Shown: one piece after another, positions 17,837 through 26,419 of the stretch
Position numbering within the stretch: the stretch's first letter is position 1
Layout: the number at the start of each line of letters is the position of its first letter
Source of the DNA: Edaphocola aurantiacus
Lineage (GTDB): Bacteria; Bacteroidota; Bacteroidia; Chitinophagales; Chitinophagaceae
Direction of reading: 5' to 3'
DNA: 64,000 nucleotides
NCBI RefSeq assembly: GCF_019797745.1
Contig: NZ_VOSI01000003.1
Coordinates: forward strand, 620,001 to 684,000
Position numbers and translations under genes: made by a program
Notes under the pieces: generated by a model
The model's input: only the letters and a program-made list of their open reading frames with translations
Database searches by the model: none
What the model was told of the DNA's origin: nothing

Positions 17837-18982
17837 TTATTTGTGTAATACGGAATCTGCAGGTATCATAATGGGTTTTACCACCGTACCATCGTTCAGT
17901 ACGTCAATGCGGTTGATCGCAATTTTGGCACCGTTGTTCAGTCCGCCGTTCAGGATATAATTGTTCCCGTCATGTCCGCCGATCTCGATAGCCGTCATGG
18001 CTACTTTATTGCTATCGGCCAGGACAAAAACGAAGTACTTGTTCTGGATATCCTTTACACTGGCCATAGGCACCAGCAGCGTGCTGTTCAGGCTTCTCTT
18101 CAGCAGAATTTTGGCCGAACCACCCGAGCGCAATAGCTTGTTAGGATTGTCAAATACGGCTTTCATGGCAATGCTGCCTGTGGTACGGTCTATATTACCA
18201 CTCGCCGCTTCCAGCTTTCCTTTCAGTTGATATGGTGTACCGTCTGCCATGACCATCTCAACAGTATTCATGCCGGTATCAGTTTCCTTTTCTTTTATCC
18301 AGGCGAGGAAGTCGGGCTCACTCAGGTTGAAGTATACAAATACTTTATTGATGTCTGATAATGTCGTTAAGGGCGTCATGTCCGCAGGGGTTACCAGGTT
18401 ACCGATACGATTCGGAATGCGGCCGATATAACCACTTACCGGTGCTTTGATGAGGCTGAAATCGGCATTGATCTGCGATGAACCTACAGCAGCGCGGGCT
18501 TGTGCCACCTGTGCTTTGGCAGCGGCATAATTGGCCTGTGCTGTTTTCAGTTGTACATCAGCTACGACCTTGCCTTCTACCAGCGGTCTGATCTTTTCGA
18601 CTTCGATACGGGCAGATTCTTCCGCGGCCATTGCGGCTTTCAGGGCCGCCTGGCTGTTATTGACCTGCTCGCGGTATACATCTCCCTTAATGCGAAACAG
18701 GGCCTGACCTTTCTGTACATAATCGCCTTCATGCACGTATATGGCTTCGAGGTAACCGCTTACCTGTGCTTTGACTTCTACATTTACAGCACCTTCAATT
18801 GTGCCGGGATATTTTTGTTCCATTAATGCCGAACCGGGGCGAACTTCCATAAAGTCCACTTCCGCTGGCGGCTGCTGCATGTTTTGCGACTGATCGTTAC
18901 CACAGGAACTGAGTACTGCTGAAACGGCCAGGAATAATGCTGCGCATGATATGATATGCTTATGAGCAAATAATTTTGTCAT
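17837..18982 (-). CDS. Periplasmic adaptor of RND multidrug efflux (AcrA/MexA type)
   Basis: A 381-aa lipoprotein (signal ending LSSCGND). It has the lipoyl motif VEVKAQVSGYLEAIYVHEGDYVQKGQ (read in two parts) near residue 70. A helical hairpin rich in Ala/Glu (QAALKAAMAAEESARIEVEK), the second lipoyl half SLIKAPVSGYIGRIPNRIGN and a barrel domain follow. It is the first gene of the operon; the 203 bases upstream up to the SMR gene must hold the promoter, but I find no clean TAnnTTTG there. Confidence 0.94.
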   Translation of the reverse strand: MTKLFAHKHIISCAALFLAVSAVLSSCGNDQSQNMQQPPAEVDFMEVRPGSALMEQKYPGTIEGAVNVEVKAQVSGYLEAIYVHEGDYVQKGQALFRIKGDVYREQVNNSQAALKAAMAAEESARIEVEKIRPLVEGKVVADVQLKTAQANYAAAKAQVAQARAAVGSSQINADFSLIKAPVSGYIGRIPNRIGNLVTPADMTPLTTLSDINKVFVYFNLSEPDFLAWIKEKETDTGMNTVEMVMADGTPYQLKGKLEAASGNIDRTTGSIAMKAVFDNPNKLLRSGGSAKILLKRSLNSTLLVPMASVKDIQNKYFVFVLADSNKVAMTAIEIGGHDGNNYILNGGLNNGAKIAINRIDVLNDGTVVKPIMIPADSVLHK

Positions 18983-19185
18983 TGTATAGAGGTATTAAAT
19001 TGTGTTTGCAAAAGAAATAAAACATAAAAAGGCGTTCCCGTTAAAACTAACCGAACCGTCAAATTTTATTGCTGAACTGTATCGCTTCATCACACCGTAC
19101 AGACCGGTTATCAAAGCTGATTGTAATGACTATGAATGAGTATACACAGGGCTTACAGGGCAAGACGGAATATAAATGCGAATAC

Positions 19186-19515
19186 TTAGTGCGCTGCTGT
19201 CTTGGAACATAAATTCATCACTACTACCCCGCTTACGATCAGTAAAATGCCTATTACAGCAGGCATATCTATGGGTTGCTTAAATACGAGTACAGATATC
19301 AGTGCCGTAAGGATAATACCAGCTCCGGCCCATATGGCATAAGCAGTGCTGAGCGGAATGTTCTTTAAGGCCAGGGACAGGAAGTAAAAGCAGCCAAGGA
19401 AGGCAACAGCCATCGCTATGGTCGGCACAAGCTTTGTAAAACCTTCCGAAGCCTTAAGAAAGCCGGATCCTGTTACTTCAAGTATAATGGCTAATGCCAG
19501 GAATAGGTATTTCAT
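19186..19515 (-). CDS. Small multidrug resistance (SMR) efflux protein
   Basis: 109 residues with four membrane helices. The family's essential Glu is at position 13 in LALAIILEVTGSGFLKAS. FYFLSLALKNIPLSTAYAIWAG gives the usual helix-2/3 signature, with the conserved Trp-Ala-Gly, and the last helix is AVIGILLIVSGVVVMNL. Such proteins act as dimers that exchange protons for lipophilic cations or guanidinium; which of the two applies here is unknown. It lies alone between the RND operon and the LytTR pair, 20 bases after the response-regulator stop, so it may be the third gene of that unit. Confidence 0.9.
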   Translation of the reverse strand: MKYLFLALAIILEVTGSGFLKASEGFTKLVPTIAMAVAFLGCFYFLSLALKNIPLSTAYAIWAGAGIILTALISVLVFKQPIDMPAVIGILLIVSGVVVMNLCSKTAAH

Positions 19516-19535
19516 TTTGCCATATCATTTATAAA

Positions 19536-20291
19536 TTAAAAATCCATCCAGTTTCTCAATAACTGTGCCTTGTCGCGGCTCACTACGATTTCAGCCTCTG
19601 GATTGCTCCTGAGTTCCAGCTTCAGTTTACCGTTAAAGTAATTGTGTACCCGCTGTATATCGTTGATGTGTACAATGTACTGACGGTTTACCCGGAAGAA
19701 TACTTTCGGGTCCAGCTGCTGCTCCAGCTCTTCCAGAGTCTGCGGTACAATATCCTCCTGCCCTTGCTGCAGGTGTGCATGGGTGATCTTAAACTCAGAA
19801 TAGAAATAGGCAATATCTTCTACTTTGAGGGATTTGTATCCATCTTTAAATGGCAACAGGAAGCGGGTTCTGAACTCCCTGGGCTGTATATAATCCAGCA
19901 AACCTTTCAGAGATACCGGGTCTCCTGTAGTGACTATAGAATCCCATTTGGTAAAGGCAGTCTCAAGCTCTTCCTGTTCAATAGGCTTGAGCAGGTAATC
20001 GATACTGTTGTACTTAAATGCTTTTATCGCATACTCATCATAAGCTGTGGTGAAAATAATGGGACAGGTAAGGGTGATCTTATCAAATATCTCAAAACTG
20101 ATGCCATCAGACAGGCGTATGTCGGAGAGTACCATGTCCGGTTGCTCATGTGCCGCAAACCAGGCTATACTATCGGCCACACTATCTATTACCGCCAGTA
20201 TCTCTACCTGCGGTTTAATCGCTTTGATCAGGCGTTTCAGCCGATCAGCATTAGGTTTTTCGTCTTCTATAATGAGTATGGTTTCGATCAT
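19536..20291 (-). CDS. LytTR-family response regulator
   Basis: A 251-aa protein with an N-terminal receiver: the acidic pocket is Glu-Asp in IIEDEKPNADR, the phospho-acceptor Asp is in DMVLSDIRLSDG, and Lys is in YLLKPIEQEEL. From about residue 140 there is a LytTR DNA-binding domain (FKDGYKSLKVEDIAYFYSE, VFFRVNRQYIVHINDIQRV). Its start overlaps the kinase gene by four bases (ATGA type), so the two are one pair. It may control the SMR or RND genes beside it, but nothing in the sequence proves this. Confidence 0.94.
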   Translation of the reverse strand: MIETILIIEDEKPNADRLKRLIKAIKPQVEILAVIDSVADSIAWFAAHEQPDMVLSDIRLSDGISFEIFDKITLTCPIIFTTAYDEYAIKAFKYNSIDYLLKPIEQEELETAFTKWDSIVTTGDPVSLKGLLDYIQPREFRTRFLLPFKDGYKSLKVEDIAYFYSEFKITHAHLQQGQEDIVPQTLEELEQQLDPKVFFRVNRQYIVHINDIQRVHNYFNGKLKLELRSNPEAEIVVSRDKAQLLRNWMDF

Positions 20292-21367
20292 ATCTTTATC
20301 AATGGTACGATTACTTTGAAGGACTGCTGATCTGCCGCAATTTTAGGTTCCTGCTGCGATAGTAAGTGGTAGCGGCGCAAAATATTACGCAGACCAATGC
20401 CGGACGAATCTATAGTCCGCTCTATCGGAAGCAGGTTATTGGCTACGATCAGTGCAGTGCCCTCCTGGTCATAAATGTCAATAGTCAGGGGCTCCTTTTT
20501 ATTGGTGCGGTTATGTTTCAGGGCATTCTCCACGAGCATCTGTATGGTTAATGGTGGCATACCCATTGCCTTGGCTTCCGGTTGAACGTTGATATTAAAA
20601 TGAACTCCGGAACCAAAACGGTTCTCAATCAGGAACATGTATGAGTCCAGGAATTTGAGTTCCTCTTCCAGCGGAATAAGGTCTTTCTTGGCATTGACCA
20701 GCATATACCGGTAAATCTTCGAGAAGTTCTCTGCATAGGCATAGCCCAGTTGTTGATCTTCAAGTATCAGTTCAGATAGCACACTTAAGTTATTGAATAC
20801 GAAGTGAGGATCTAATTGTAGTTTTAATGATTGCAGTTCTGATTCTGTAGCCAGCTGGTTCAATTCCGATACCCTGATCACCTCATTCTTCCAGTTAGAG
20901 ATCAGGTAATTCCCGATATTGATGCCCATGATCATAAAGGAAATAATGATACTCACAATGACCCATTGTATAAAGCCTCTTTGCTCTTCCGGTGAGGGTA
21001 CATAATTGGCAATCTCCGGATCTCCGTACAGGCACCAGGCACTGACCAGCAGGTTGATGATTAATACCAGCACCAGGTTAAGGCCCGTCTCCAGAATGAG
21101 CCGGGTCAATGGCCGCGAGGTCCATTGAATATATTTATTCAGGATATTGCTGATGGTAATAGCCGATTCTGAAATGGCCAGGCAGATCACCAGGCTGGTA
21201 CCCAACTCTCTGAACATACGCAGCGGGCTGCGCTCAAAAAAGCCGTACCACTGAGCAGAAAACGGGTCCAGTATATAGGCAACCAGGTACAATAACAGGA
21301 ATGCAGAAACGGTAAATAAAAGCCGCTTCCGGTTATTGCTCAGAAATGTATTCTTTTTATTGGTCAT
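20288..21367 (-). CDS. Sensor histidine kinase of the LytS/YehU type
   Basis: A 359-aa protein. Four hydrophobic helices cover roughly residues 14-150 with no separate sensor domain. The phospho-acceptor His is in LQLDPHFVFNNLSVLSELI, the His_kinase (PF06580) box. The ATPase part has LIENRFG, PPLTIQMLVENALKHN (the N box) and GIGLRNILRRYHLL (the G box). The stimulus is unknown; it is probably sensed in the membrane. It is the first gene of the two-component unit. Confidence 0.94.
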   Translation of the reverse strand: MTNKKNTFLSNNRKRLLFTVSAFLLLYLVAYILDPFSAQWYGFFERSPLRMFRELGTSLVICLAISESAITISNILNKYIQWTSRPLTRLILETGLNLVLVLIINLLVSAWCLYGDPEIANYVPSPEEQRGFIQWVIVSIIISFMIMGINIGNYLISNWKNEVIRVSELNQLATESELQSLKLQLDPHFVFNNLSVLSELILEDQQLGYAYAENFSKIYRYMLVNAKKDLIPLEEELKFLDSYMFLIENRFGSGVHFNINVQPEAKAMGMPPLTIQMLVENALKHNRTNKKEPLTIDIYDQEGTALIVANNLLPIERTIDSSGIGLRNILRRYHLLSQQEPKIAADQQSFKVIVPLIKI

Positions 21368-21545
21368 TTATAGTCATTTGCCCTTGTATAACTTGTACCG
21401 CATAAAACGGGATATATGCAAAGTTGCTGAATTTATAAGAAGTTATCCTGTTTTTTCGCCCCAAATGTCTTAATTGTGTGCCGAAAAGGCATATGTACGG
21501 ACTGAAAATGATAGAGGCAGTATAATTAATATACTGCCTTTGTGC

Positions 21546-22190
21546 TTATTTATCGGCGATAAACGGAGCCTTACGAATATACGTTTCAGCATTTATCTGT
21601 TCTATGAGGAAGTGTGCCAGACTGCTTGCACTAATGCTGTTTCCCGGGCAATCTTCAAGACTGACAATGATCTCTTTGAGTAGATCAGTTTGCTCGATTC
21701 TGGGTAAGCGCACCATTGTCCAGGCTGCGGTACTATCTGCAAGTAAGGAATACTCTGATTGTTTATCTGCAGTAGATATGGGAAAATGCTCCTTCATCCA
21801 TGCGGTACCTGCCGCGGTTTCCGGGCCTTTATGATCTGAAGGGGTATCAACGTTCAGGCCGGTGATGACGAGGTAGCGGCCGATCTGCTGTTGCTGCATG
21901 GCAAGCAATATATTCCTAGTCGACTGACTGAAAATGCCGGGCTCACTGGCGGGAATGCCCAGTCCCAGTGTACTGATGACTGCGGTACAGTCTTTCAGGA
22001 CTTTATTAATCGCATCTGCTTGGTGTACTGTGCCGACAACAATGTTGATCTGCGGATGCTGTAAGCCTGTCGCTTTCTCCGGGTTGCGCACGAGCATACC
22101 CAGCTTATAGCCCTTTGTTATTAATGCTTTAACGAGATAAGTTCCGGCCTTGCCGGTGCCGCCGATTACGGCTATGGTATGCTGTTGCAT
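21546..22190 (-). CDS. NAD(P)-binding Rossmann protein, NmrA / SDR-a type
   Basis: A 214-aa protein that starts MQQHTIAVIGGTGKAGTYLV, with the glycine motif GGTGKAG for dinucleotide binding. MLVRNPEKATGL gives the second strand with an Arg suited for NADP(H). CTAVISTLGLG and RYLVITGLNVDTPSD follow. The usual YxxxK catalytic pair is not evident, so a redox-sensing or reductase role like NmrA/BVR-B proteins is more likely than a classical dehydrogenase. It is a single-gene unit; the 178-base gap before the kinase shows no gene. Confidence 0.88.
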   Translation of the reverse strand: MQQHTIAVIGGTGKAGTYLVKALITKGYKLGMLVRNPEKATGLQHPQINIVVGTVHQADAINKVLKDCTAVISTLGLGIPASEPGIFSQSTRNILLAMQQQQIGRYLVITGLNVDTPSDHKGPETAAGTAWMKEHFPISTADKQSEYSLLADSTAAWTMVRLPRIEQTDLLKEIIVSLEDCPGNSISASSLAHFLIEQINAETYIRKAPFIADK

Positions 22191-22365
22191 AATGACTCTT
22201 TATAAAATGTGATAAAACAATTCAAGCTCCGTATAATGCGTATCGGAGTAGTAATTCCCGGGCGGGATAATATTTATAAAGAGATTTTAATAGGTTAAAG
22301 ATACGTTTTTTCTTGTTTTCAAATATAATTATGGCGTAGCTTTGAGGCAACTTGCGTGATCCTAT

Positions 22366-22953
22366 ATGAAAAAACTATTATGCACACTGCTTGTTCTATA
22401 CAGCTACTTACCCTTACGTGCACAGGATATCCTGATCAGAGACCTGGACCTTGACCGTATTGTTGATACCATTAGACTGAACAGAGATGAAGGAACGATA
22501 ACCTGCCGTTTATCTACCCAGGCTTTCAGACCGGTGCATAGTAGGTCTACTGAAATGGATGACAATTCCTATCTAAAAGAAACCCGAAACGGTTTTGAGT
22601 TTCGCCATAACTGGATGCGTGCCGGCTACGCCTGCCAGTTTCGTTTCGATGGTAAGCTGAGAAAAATGCAGCTGATTGGCATGAACCGCTACGAGTTTGG
22701 TAATGCAGCCAATGATGGCAGCGGGGAATCCAGTGTAAACCTGCTGACCGGAGACTATATCGGTAACTGGAATTATTATGATATGGAGCATGATGAGTTG
22801 ATCAAAATGAAGCCCATCAAGCTAAAAATGCCTTTGCCCAAGACATACCTGGACCAGTTTTCTGAAGATATTTATTACCGGTATGCCAACCAATGTTCAA
22901 ACCTGTTTGTCAGTAATAAGAAGGCAGACCGTAAACAGCGCAAACTGGATTAA
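22366..22953 (+). CDS. Secreted protein of unknown function
   Basis: A 195-aa protein with a signal peptide (MKKLLCTLLVLYSYLPLRAQ). The mature part starts DILIRDLDLDRIVDTIRLNRDEG, which resembles an FG-GAP/VCBS-like strand (D-D-D-D type), and continues with RHNWMRAGYACQFRF and LIGMNRYEFGNAANDGSGE. It is probably a periplasmic or surface protein. I do not recognise a family. It is the first gene of a plus-strand run that continues with the PaiB-like gene 14 bases later. Confidence 0.75.
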   Translation: MKKLLCTLLVLYSYLPLRAQDILIRDLDLDRIVDTIRLNRDEGTITCRLSTQAFRPVHSRSTEMDDNSYLKETRNGFEFRHNWMRAGYACQFRFDGKLRKMQLIGMNRYEFGNAANDGSGESSVNLLTGDYIGNWNYYDMEHDELIKMKPIKLKMPLPKTYLDQFSEDIYYRYANQCSNLFVSNKKADRKQRKLD

Positions 22954-22967
22954 TAAAATCAGCAGAC

Positions 22968-23588
22968 ATGTACATTCCTAAAATCAATATTATGCAGGAC
23001 CGGGAGCGGATTGTGGCGTTTATGCAACGCTTCAGTTTTGCTACGATCATTACTTCCAATGATAATGTTCCGGTAGCAACGCATCTGCCCTTCCTGGTTA
23101 AGGAAGAAGAGGGACAGCTTTTCCTGTACAGTCATTTCGCTAAACAAAATGATCAATGGAAAGACATCAGCAACCATAAAATACTGGTTGTCTTTAATGA
23201 GCCGCATGCCTATATTTCCCCTTCTCTATATGAAAAGGAGCAGAATGTGCCCACCTGGAATTATCTAGCCGTACATGCTTACGGTACCGGTGAGTTGATT
23301 ACCGAACCGGCTGCTGTAAAGGATTTAATGGAAGCCACCATTGATAATTATGAAACAGCCTTTCGGGCACAATGGGCGCGGCTTCCGGAAAAATACATTA
23401 ACGGATTGATGGCCGGGGTAACCGGCTTTCGCATAAAGGTCACGGAATTGCTGGCCAAAGAAAAACTCAGTCAGAATAAAACCATACACGAACAACGAAA
23501 TATTATTGCATCACTATCCTCTGGTCCTGATACTGCAGCACAAGTCACCGCAGAATACATGCAGCAGAACCTGGACCAAAACCCTTAA
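22968..23588 (+). CDS. PaiB-type FMN-binding protein
   Basis: A 206-aa protein that matches the FMN-binding negative transcriptional regulator (PaiB) family, which has a split-barrel flavin fold. Typical parts are MYIPKI at the start, FATIITSNDNVPVATHLPFLV, LYSHFAKQNDQWKDI, VVFNEPHAYISPSLYE, VPTWNYLAVHAYG and GLMAGVTGFRIKVTELLAKEKLSQNK. The family name suggests repression of proteases and sporulation in Bacillus; a flavin-dependent reductase role is also possible. It lies 12 bases before the nitronate monooxygenase gene. Confidence 0.92.
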   Translation: MYIPKINIMQDRERIVAFMQRFSFATIITSNDNVPVATHLPFLVKEEEGQLFLYSHFAKQNDQWKDISNHKILVVFNEPHAYISPSLYEKEQNVPTWNYLAVHAYGTGELITEPAAVKDLMEATIDNYETAFRAQWARLPEKYINGLMAGVTGFRIKVTELLAKEKLSQNKTIHEQRNIIASLSSGPDTAAQVTAEYMQQNLDQNP

Positions 23589-23600
23589 CCCATTATCCCC

Positions 23601-24668
23601 ATGAGCCAACCGATTATCCATCAGTTAGACATTCTTTATCCGTTTATACAAGCCCCTATGTTTGGGGTCACAACACCTGAAATGGTGGCCGCAGCCACAG
23701 AAACCGGCTGCCTGGGCTCACTGCCCTTAGGCGACTGGTCTGCCGAACAAAGTGTGCAGGCTATTCGTGCAACCAAAGCCTTATGTAATGGTCAGTTTGC
23801 CGTAAATCTTTTTGTACATAAGGTACCACAGGCTGATGAAGCCCTTAAAACGCAATATGCCGGTAGCAAACAATTTATTGAAGCACTGGCTGCAGATCAC
23901 GGCATTGAGGTAAGCCTGCCTGGTATTGATGAGATCAATGTAGATGATTATCATGCACAGCTGGATGCTGCACTGGAAGAAGGTTGCCGCATTATCAGTT
24001 TTACCTTCGGCAATCTTGATGAAGAAAGCATCCGAAAGTGTAAAGACAAAGGTGTACTACTGATTGGTACCTGCACCTCTGTTGATGAAGCCCTTATACT
24101 GGAACAATCCGGTATAGACATGATCTGTGTGCAAGGGCTCGAAGCCGGCGGACACCGCGGCAGTTTTGCCACAGAAGATATTCCGCAGATTGGCGGACTA
24201 TCTTTACTGTCCCGCGTGTATGATAGCGTAAAAGTGCCCCTGATCTATGCAGGAGGTATGTATAATGCCCGTACCGTACTGGCCGCAAAAATGATTGGTG
24301 CATCCGGCTTTCAGGTAGGTACTTTATTACTGAATGCTAATGAAAGTGCTTTGCAGCCATTTGAAAGAGCCGGACTGAAAGATCGTGGAGAATCAGATAT
24401 TATGCTGACCCGCAGCTTCTCCGGGAGATATGCCCGCGGTCTGCGCAACACATTCATTGATGCACTGGAACATTCCGGTCATATACTGCCCTATCCTTAT
24501 CAGAACAGGCTTACACAGTCTTTAAGAAAGGCTGCACGCGATGCCGGTCATACCGGTTTTGTAAACCTGTGGGCAGGACAATCTTTATCCGGATTGCCGG
24601 AACGCAGTACCAAAGAGATTCTTACAGACCTGGTAATGGATACTGCAGCACTGAACAACGAATATTAA
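23601..24668 (+). CDS. Nitronate monooxygenase-like flavoprotein
   Basis: A 355-aa TIM-barrel FMN enzyme of the NMO / 2-nitropropane dioxygenase family. IQAPMFGVTTPEMVAAATETG is the first FMN loop, LFVHKVPQADE follows, CVQGLEAGGHRG is the conserved GxEAGGHxG segment with the active His, and PLIYAGGMYNARTVLAAKMIGASGFQVGT binds the phosphate. It would oxidise alkyl nitronates, here probably for detoxification. It overlaps the end of the convergent DinB-fold gene by four bases. Confidence 0.92.
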   Translation: MSQPIIHQLDILYPFIQAPMFGVTTPEMVAAATETGCLGSLPLGDWSAEQSVQAIRATKALCNGQFAVNLFVHKVPQADEALKTQYAGSKQFIEALAADHGIEVSLPGIDEINVDDYHAQLDAALEEGCRIISFTFGNLDEESIRKCKDKGVLLIGTCTSVDEALILEQSGIDMICVQGLEAGGHRGSFATEDIPQIGGLSLLSRVYDSVKVPLIYAGGMYNARTVLAAKMIGASGFQVGTLLLNANESALQPFERAGLKDRGESDIMLTRSFSGRYARGLRNTFIDALEHSGHILPYPYQNRLTQSLRKAARDAGHTGFVNLWAGQSLSGLPERSTKEILTDLVMDTAALNNEY

Positions 24669-25135
24669 ACCTGTGCAGTCAGGAGTTTCCGGATCAGTAC
24701 AATCTGTCCTAAATGATAGTGCATATGCTCGATCATACCCGCGATATTGCGGAAATAGGTACCGTATTTTGCTTCTGAAAACAGAGCATCCAGCTGCATA
24801 TCATCTAATTTTTCTATAGCATTGGCAGTAAGCTCCGCTTGCTGCCATATTTTTTCCTGTAGTGCGTTCCAGTCAGATTGTTCTTTAATATCTGGCAGGA
24901 TAAAGCTATCCTTGTCATTCCCCTCCAGTGGCCCTCCTTCCAATACCTTGTAAATGACCTTTACATAGTATGTAATATGGCAGGTAAGCATGGCAATTGA
25001 ATTCAATCCCTGCACAGAGACTTGTGCGTCCTGCCAGGAAAGCCCGTCCAGTGCATCTTTGAGATTGGACCAGCTCCAGTTTTTGCCAAAATGAACATCT
25101 CTCAGATGTTGCGCGAGTTGTTTGCTGACACTCAT
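24665..25135 (-). CDS. DinB-fold protein (DinB_2/DUF1572-like)
   Basis: A 156-aa four-helix-bundle protein. Three His that normally form the metal site in the DinB/YfiT fold can be seen: one in MLTCHITYYV (first helix pair) and two in IEHMHYHLGQIVLIRKLL near the C-terminus. Its biochemical job is not known; related proteins act as metal-dependent thiol transferases or are only known as stress-induced. It is divergent from the old yellow enzyme operon, so both share the gap that holds the Crp-type palindrome. Confidence 0.86.
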   Translation of the reverse strand: MSVSKQLAQHLRDVHFGKNWSWSNLKDALDGLSWQDAQVSVQGLNSIAMLTCHITYYVKVIYKVLEGGPLEGNDKDSFILPDIKEQSDWNALQEKIWQQAELTANAIEKLDDMQLDALFSEAKYGTYFRNIAGMIEHMHYHLGQIVLIRKLLTAQV

Positions 25136-25212
25136 ATTGAGTTGTTTTAAATAAAGATTTTCTATAGCCTGATTGCTAAAATAACGTAAAATTTAAAGCC
25201 TGCCTAAAAACT

Positions 25213-25228
25213 TGTGATCCTGATCACA
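25213..25228. promoter_or_regulatory. Crp/Fnr-type operator palindrome
   Basis: TGTGATCCTGATCACA is a perfect inverted repeat (seven bases on each side of CT) and fits the CRP consensus TGTGA-N6-TCACA exactly. It lies 55 bases before the first old yellow enzyme gene. A -7-like GACCTTTG at 25251-25258 puts the centre about 45 bases upstream of the likely start of transcription, a usual distance for activation. The operon's last gene codes for a Crp/Fnr protein whose recognition helix (RETLSR) has the same Arg, Glu and Arg spacing as E. coli CRP, so autoregulation is likely. Confidence 0.65.
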
Positions 25229-25282
25229 GGTGCATTTCAGCCAGGCGGGTGACCTTTGCATTATACAAAAAAGGAACACCTT

Positions 25283-26407
25283 ATGTTATTCGAAAAATAT
25301 CAACTGAATCAAATTTCACTATCCAATCGTATCGTTATGCCGCCGATGACCCGTTCCCGTTCCGCTGCAGGAAATGTGGCTACGGAACTGATGGCTACTT
25401 ATTATGCCCAGAGGGCTTCTGCCGGTCTCCTCATTTCTGAGGGTACACAGATCAGCCAGCAGGGACAAGGTTATGCCTGGACACCGGGCATCTATACTCC
25501 GGAGCAGATTGCGGGATGGAAACAAGTTACTGATGCAGTACATTCTGCCGGCGGAAAAATCTTTGCTCAGTTATGGCATGTTGGCCGGGTGTCGCATACC
25601 AGCCTTCAGGCAGATGGTACACAACCGGTTGCTCCTTCAGCCATACTTGCCGAAGGTGTAAAAGTATTCCTGGCTCCGGAAGGTGCGGCAGCAGACTCCG
25701 GACTCGGTATCATGGAACAGCATTCTATGCCGCGGGCATTAACTATCGCGGAGATCAAAGACATTGTCCATGATTATGCACAAGCTGCACGAAATGCAAT
25801 CGCTGCCGGTTTTGATGGTGTCGAATTGCATGGAGCTAATGGTTACCTCATCGAACAGTTTATTGACTCTCAGACCAACCAGCGTACAGATGAATATGGT
25901 GGCAGCCTTGAAAATCGCCTTCGCTTTCTGAAAGAAGTGACTACAGCGGTAGCCGAAGCTATAGGAGCCGATCGTGTTGGTGTACGCCAGGCACCGTTGA
26001 CCACTCTTATGGGCGCAATGGATGATCATCCGGAAGAGACCTATATCGCAGCAGCCAGACTATTGCAGGAAATTGGTATTGCTTATATCCATGTTGCAGA
26101 AGCAGATTGGGATAATGCGCCGGTCATGCCGGTAGCATTTAAAGAGGCCTACAGAACTGCATTTAAAGGTACCCTCATCTATTCCGGTAAGTATACCAAA
26201 GCCCGTGCAGAAGAGGCGCTGCGCAATGGCTGGGCCGACCTGATTGGTTTTGGTCGGCCGTTTATAGCCAATCCTGATCTGCCCTATCGCCTGGCACATG
26301 ATCTGCCATTAAACGAACCCAAGCGGGAACATTTTTTCGGTGGTTCCGCTGAAGGATATACAGATTATCCGCTTGCCACAACACAAACATTATCCTCAAC
26401 TTATTAA
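25283..26407 (+). CDS. Old yellow enzyme family ene-reductase, copy 1
   Basis: A 374-aa FMN TIM-barrel oxidoreductase (NemA/OYE, alkene reductase). I start it at MLFEKYQLNQ, which follows AAGGAACACCTT, not at an upstream ATG. MPPMTRSRS is the first FMN loop, LWHVGRVSH the second, ELHGANGYLIEQFIDSQTNQR carries the His/Asn pair that binds substrate, and EYGGSLENRLRF and LIGFGRPFIANPDLP close the barrel. Residues around 230 read RQAPLTT where the family usually has an Arg-x-Ser/Thr-Pro turn. It reduces electron-poor C=C bonds with NAD(P)H. A second copy follows 12 bases later. Confidence 0.94.
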   Translation: MLFEKYQLNQISLSNRIVMPPMTRSRSAAGNVATELMATYYAQRASAGLLISEGTQISQQGQGYAWTPGIYTPEQIAGWKQVTDAVHSAGGKIFAQLWHVGRVSHTSLQADGTQPVAPSAILAEGVKVFLAPEGAAADSGLGIMEQHSMPRALTIAEIKDIVHDYAQAARNAIAAGFDGVELHGANGYLIEQFIDSQTNQRTDEYGGSLENRLRFLKEVTTAVAEAIGADRVGVRQAPLTTLMGAMDDHPEETYIAAARLLQEIGIAYIHVAEADWDNAPVMPVAFKEAYRTAFKGTLIYSGKYTKARAEEALRNGWADLIGFGRPFIANPDLPYRLAHDLPLNEPKREHFFGGSAEGYTDYPLATTQTLSSTY

Positions 26408-26419
26408 TCAAAATCAACA

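Noticed and set aside
21368-21545. Possible small RNA or gene between the kinase and the NmrA-like gene
   Set aside because: No stable hairpin with a T run and no coding frame that I can defend.
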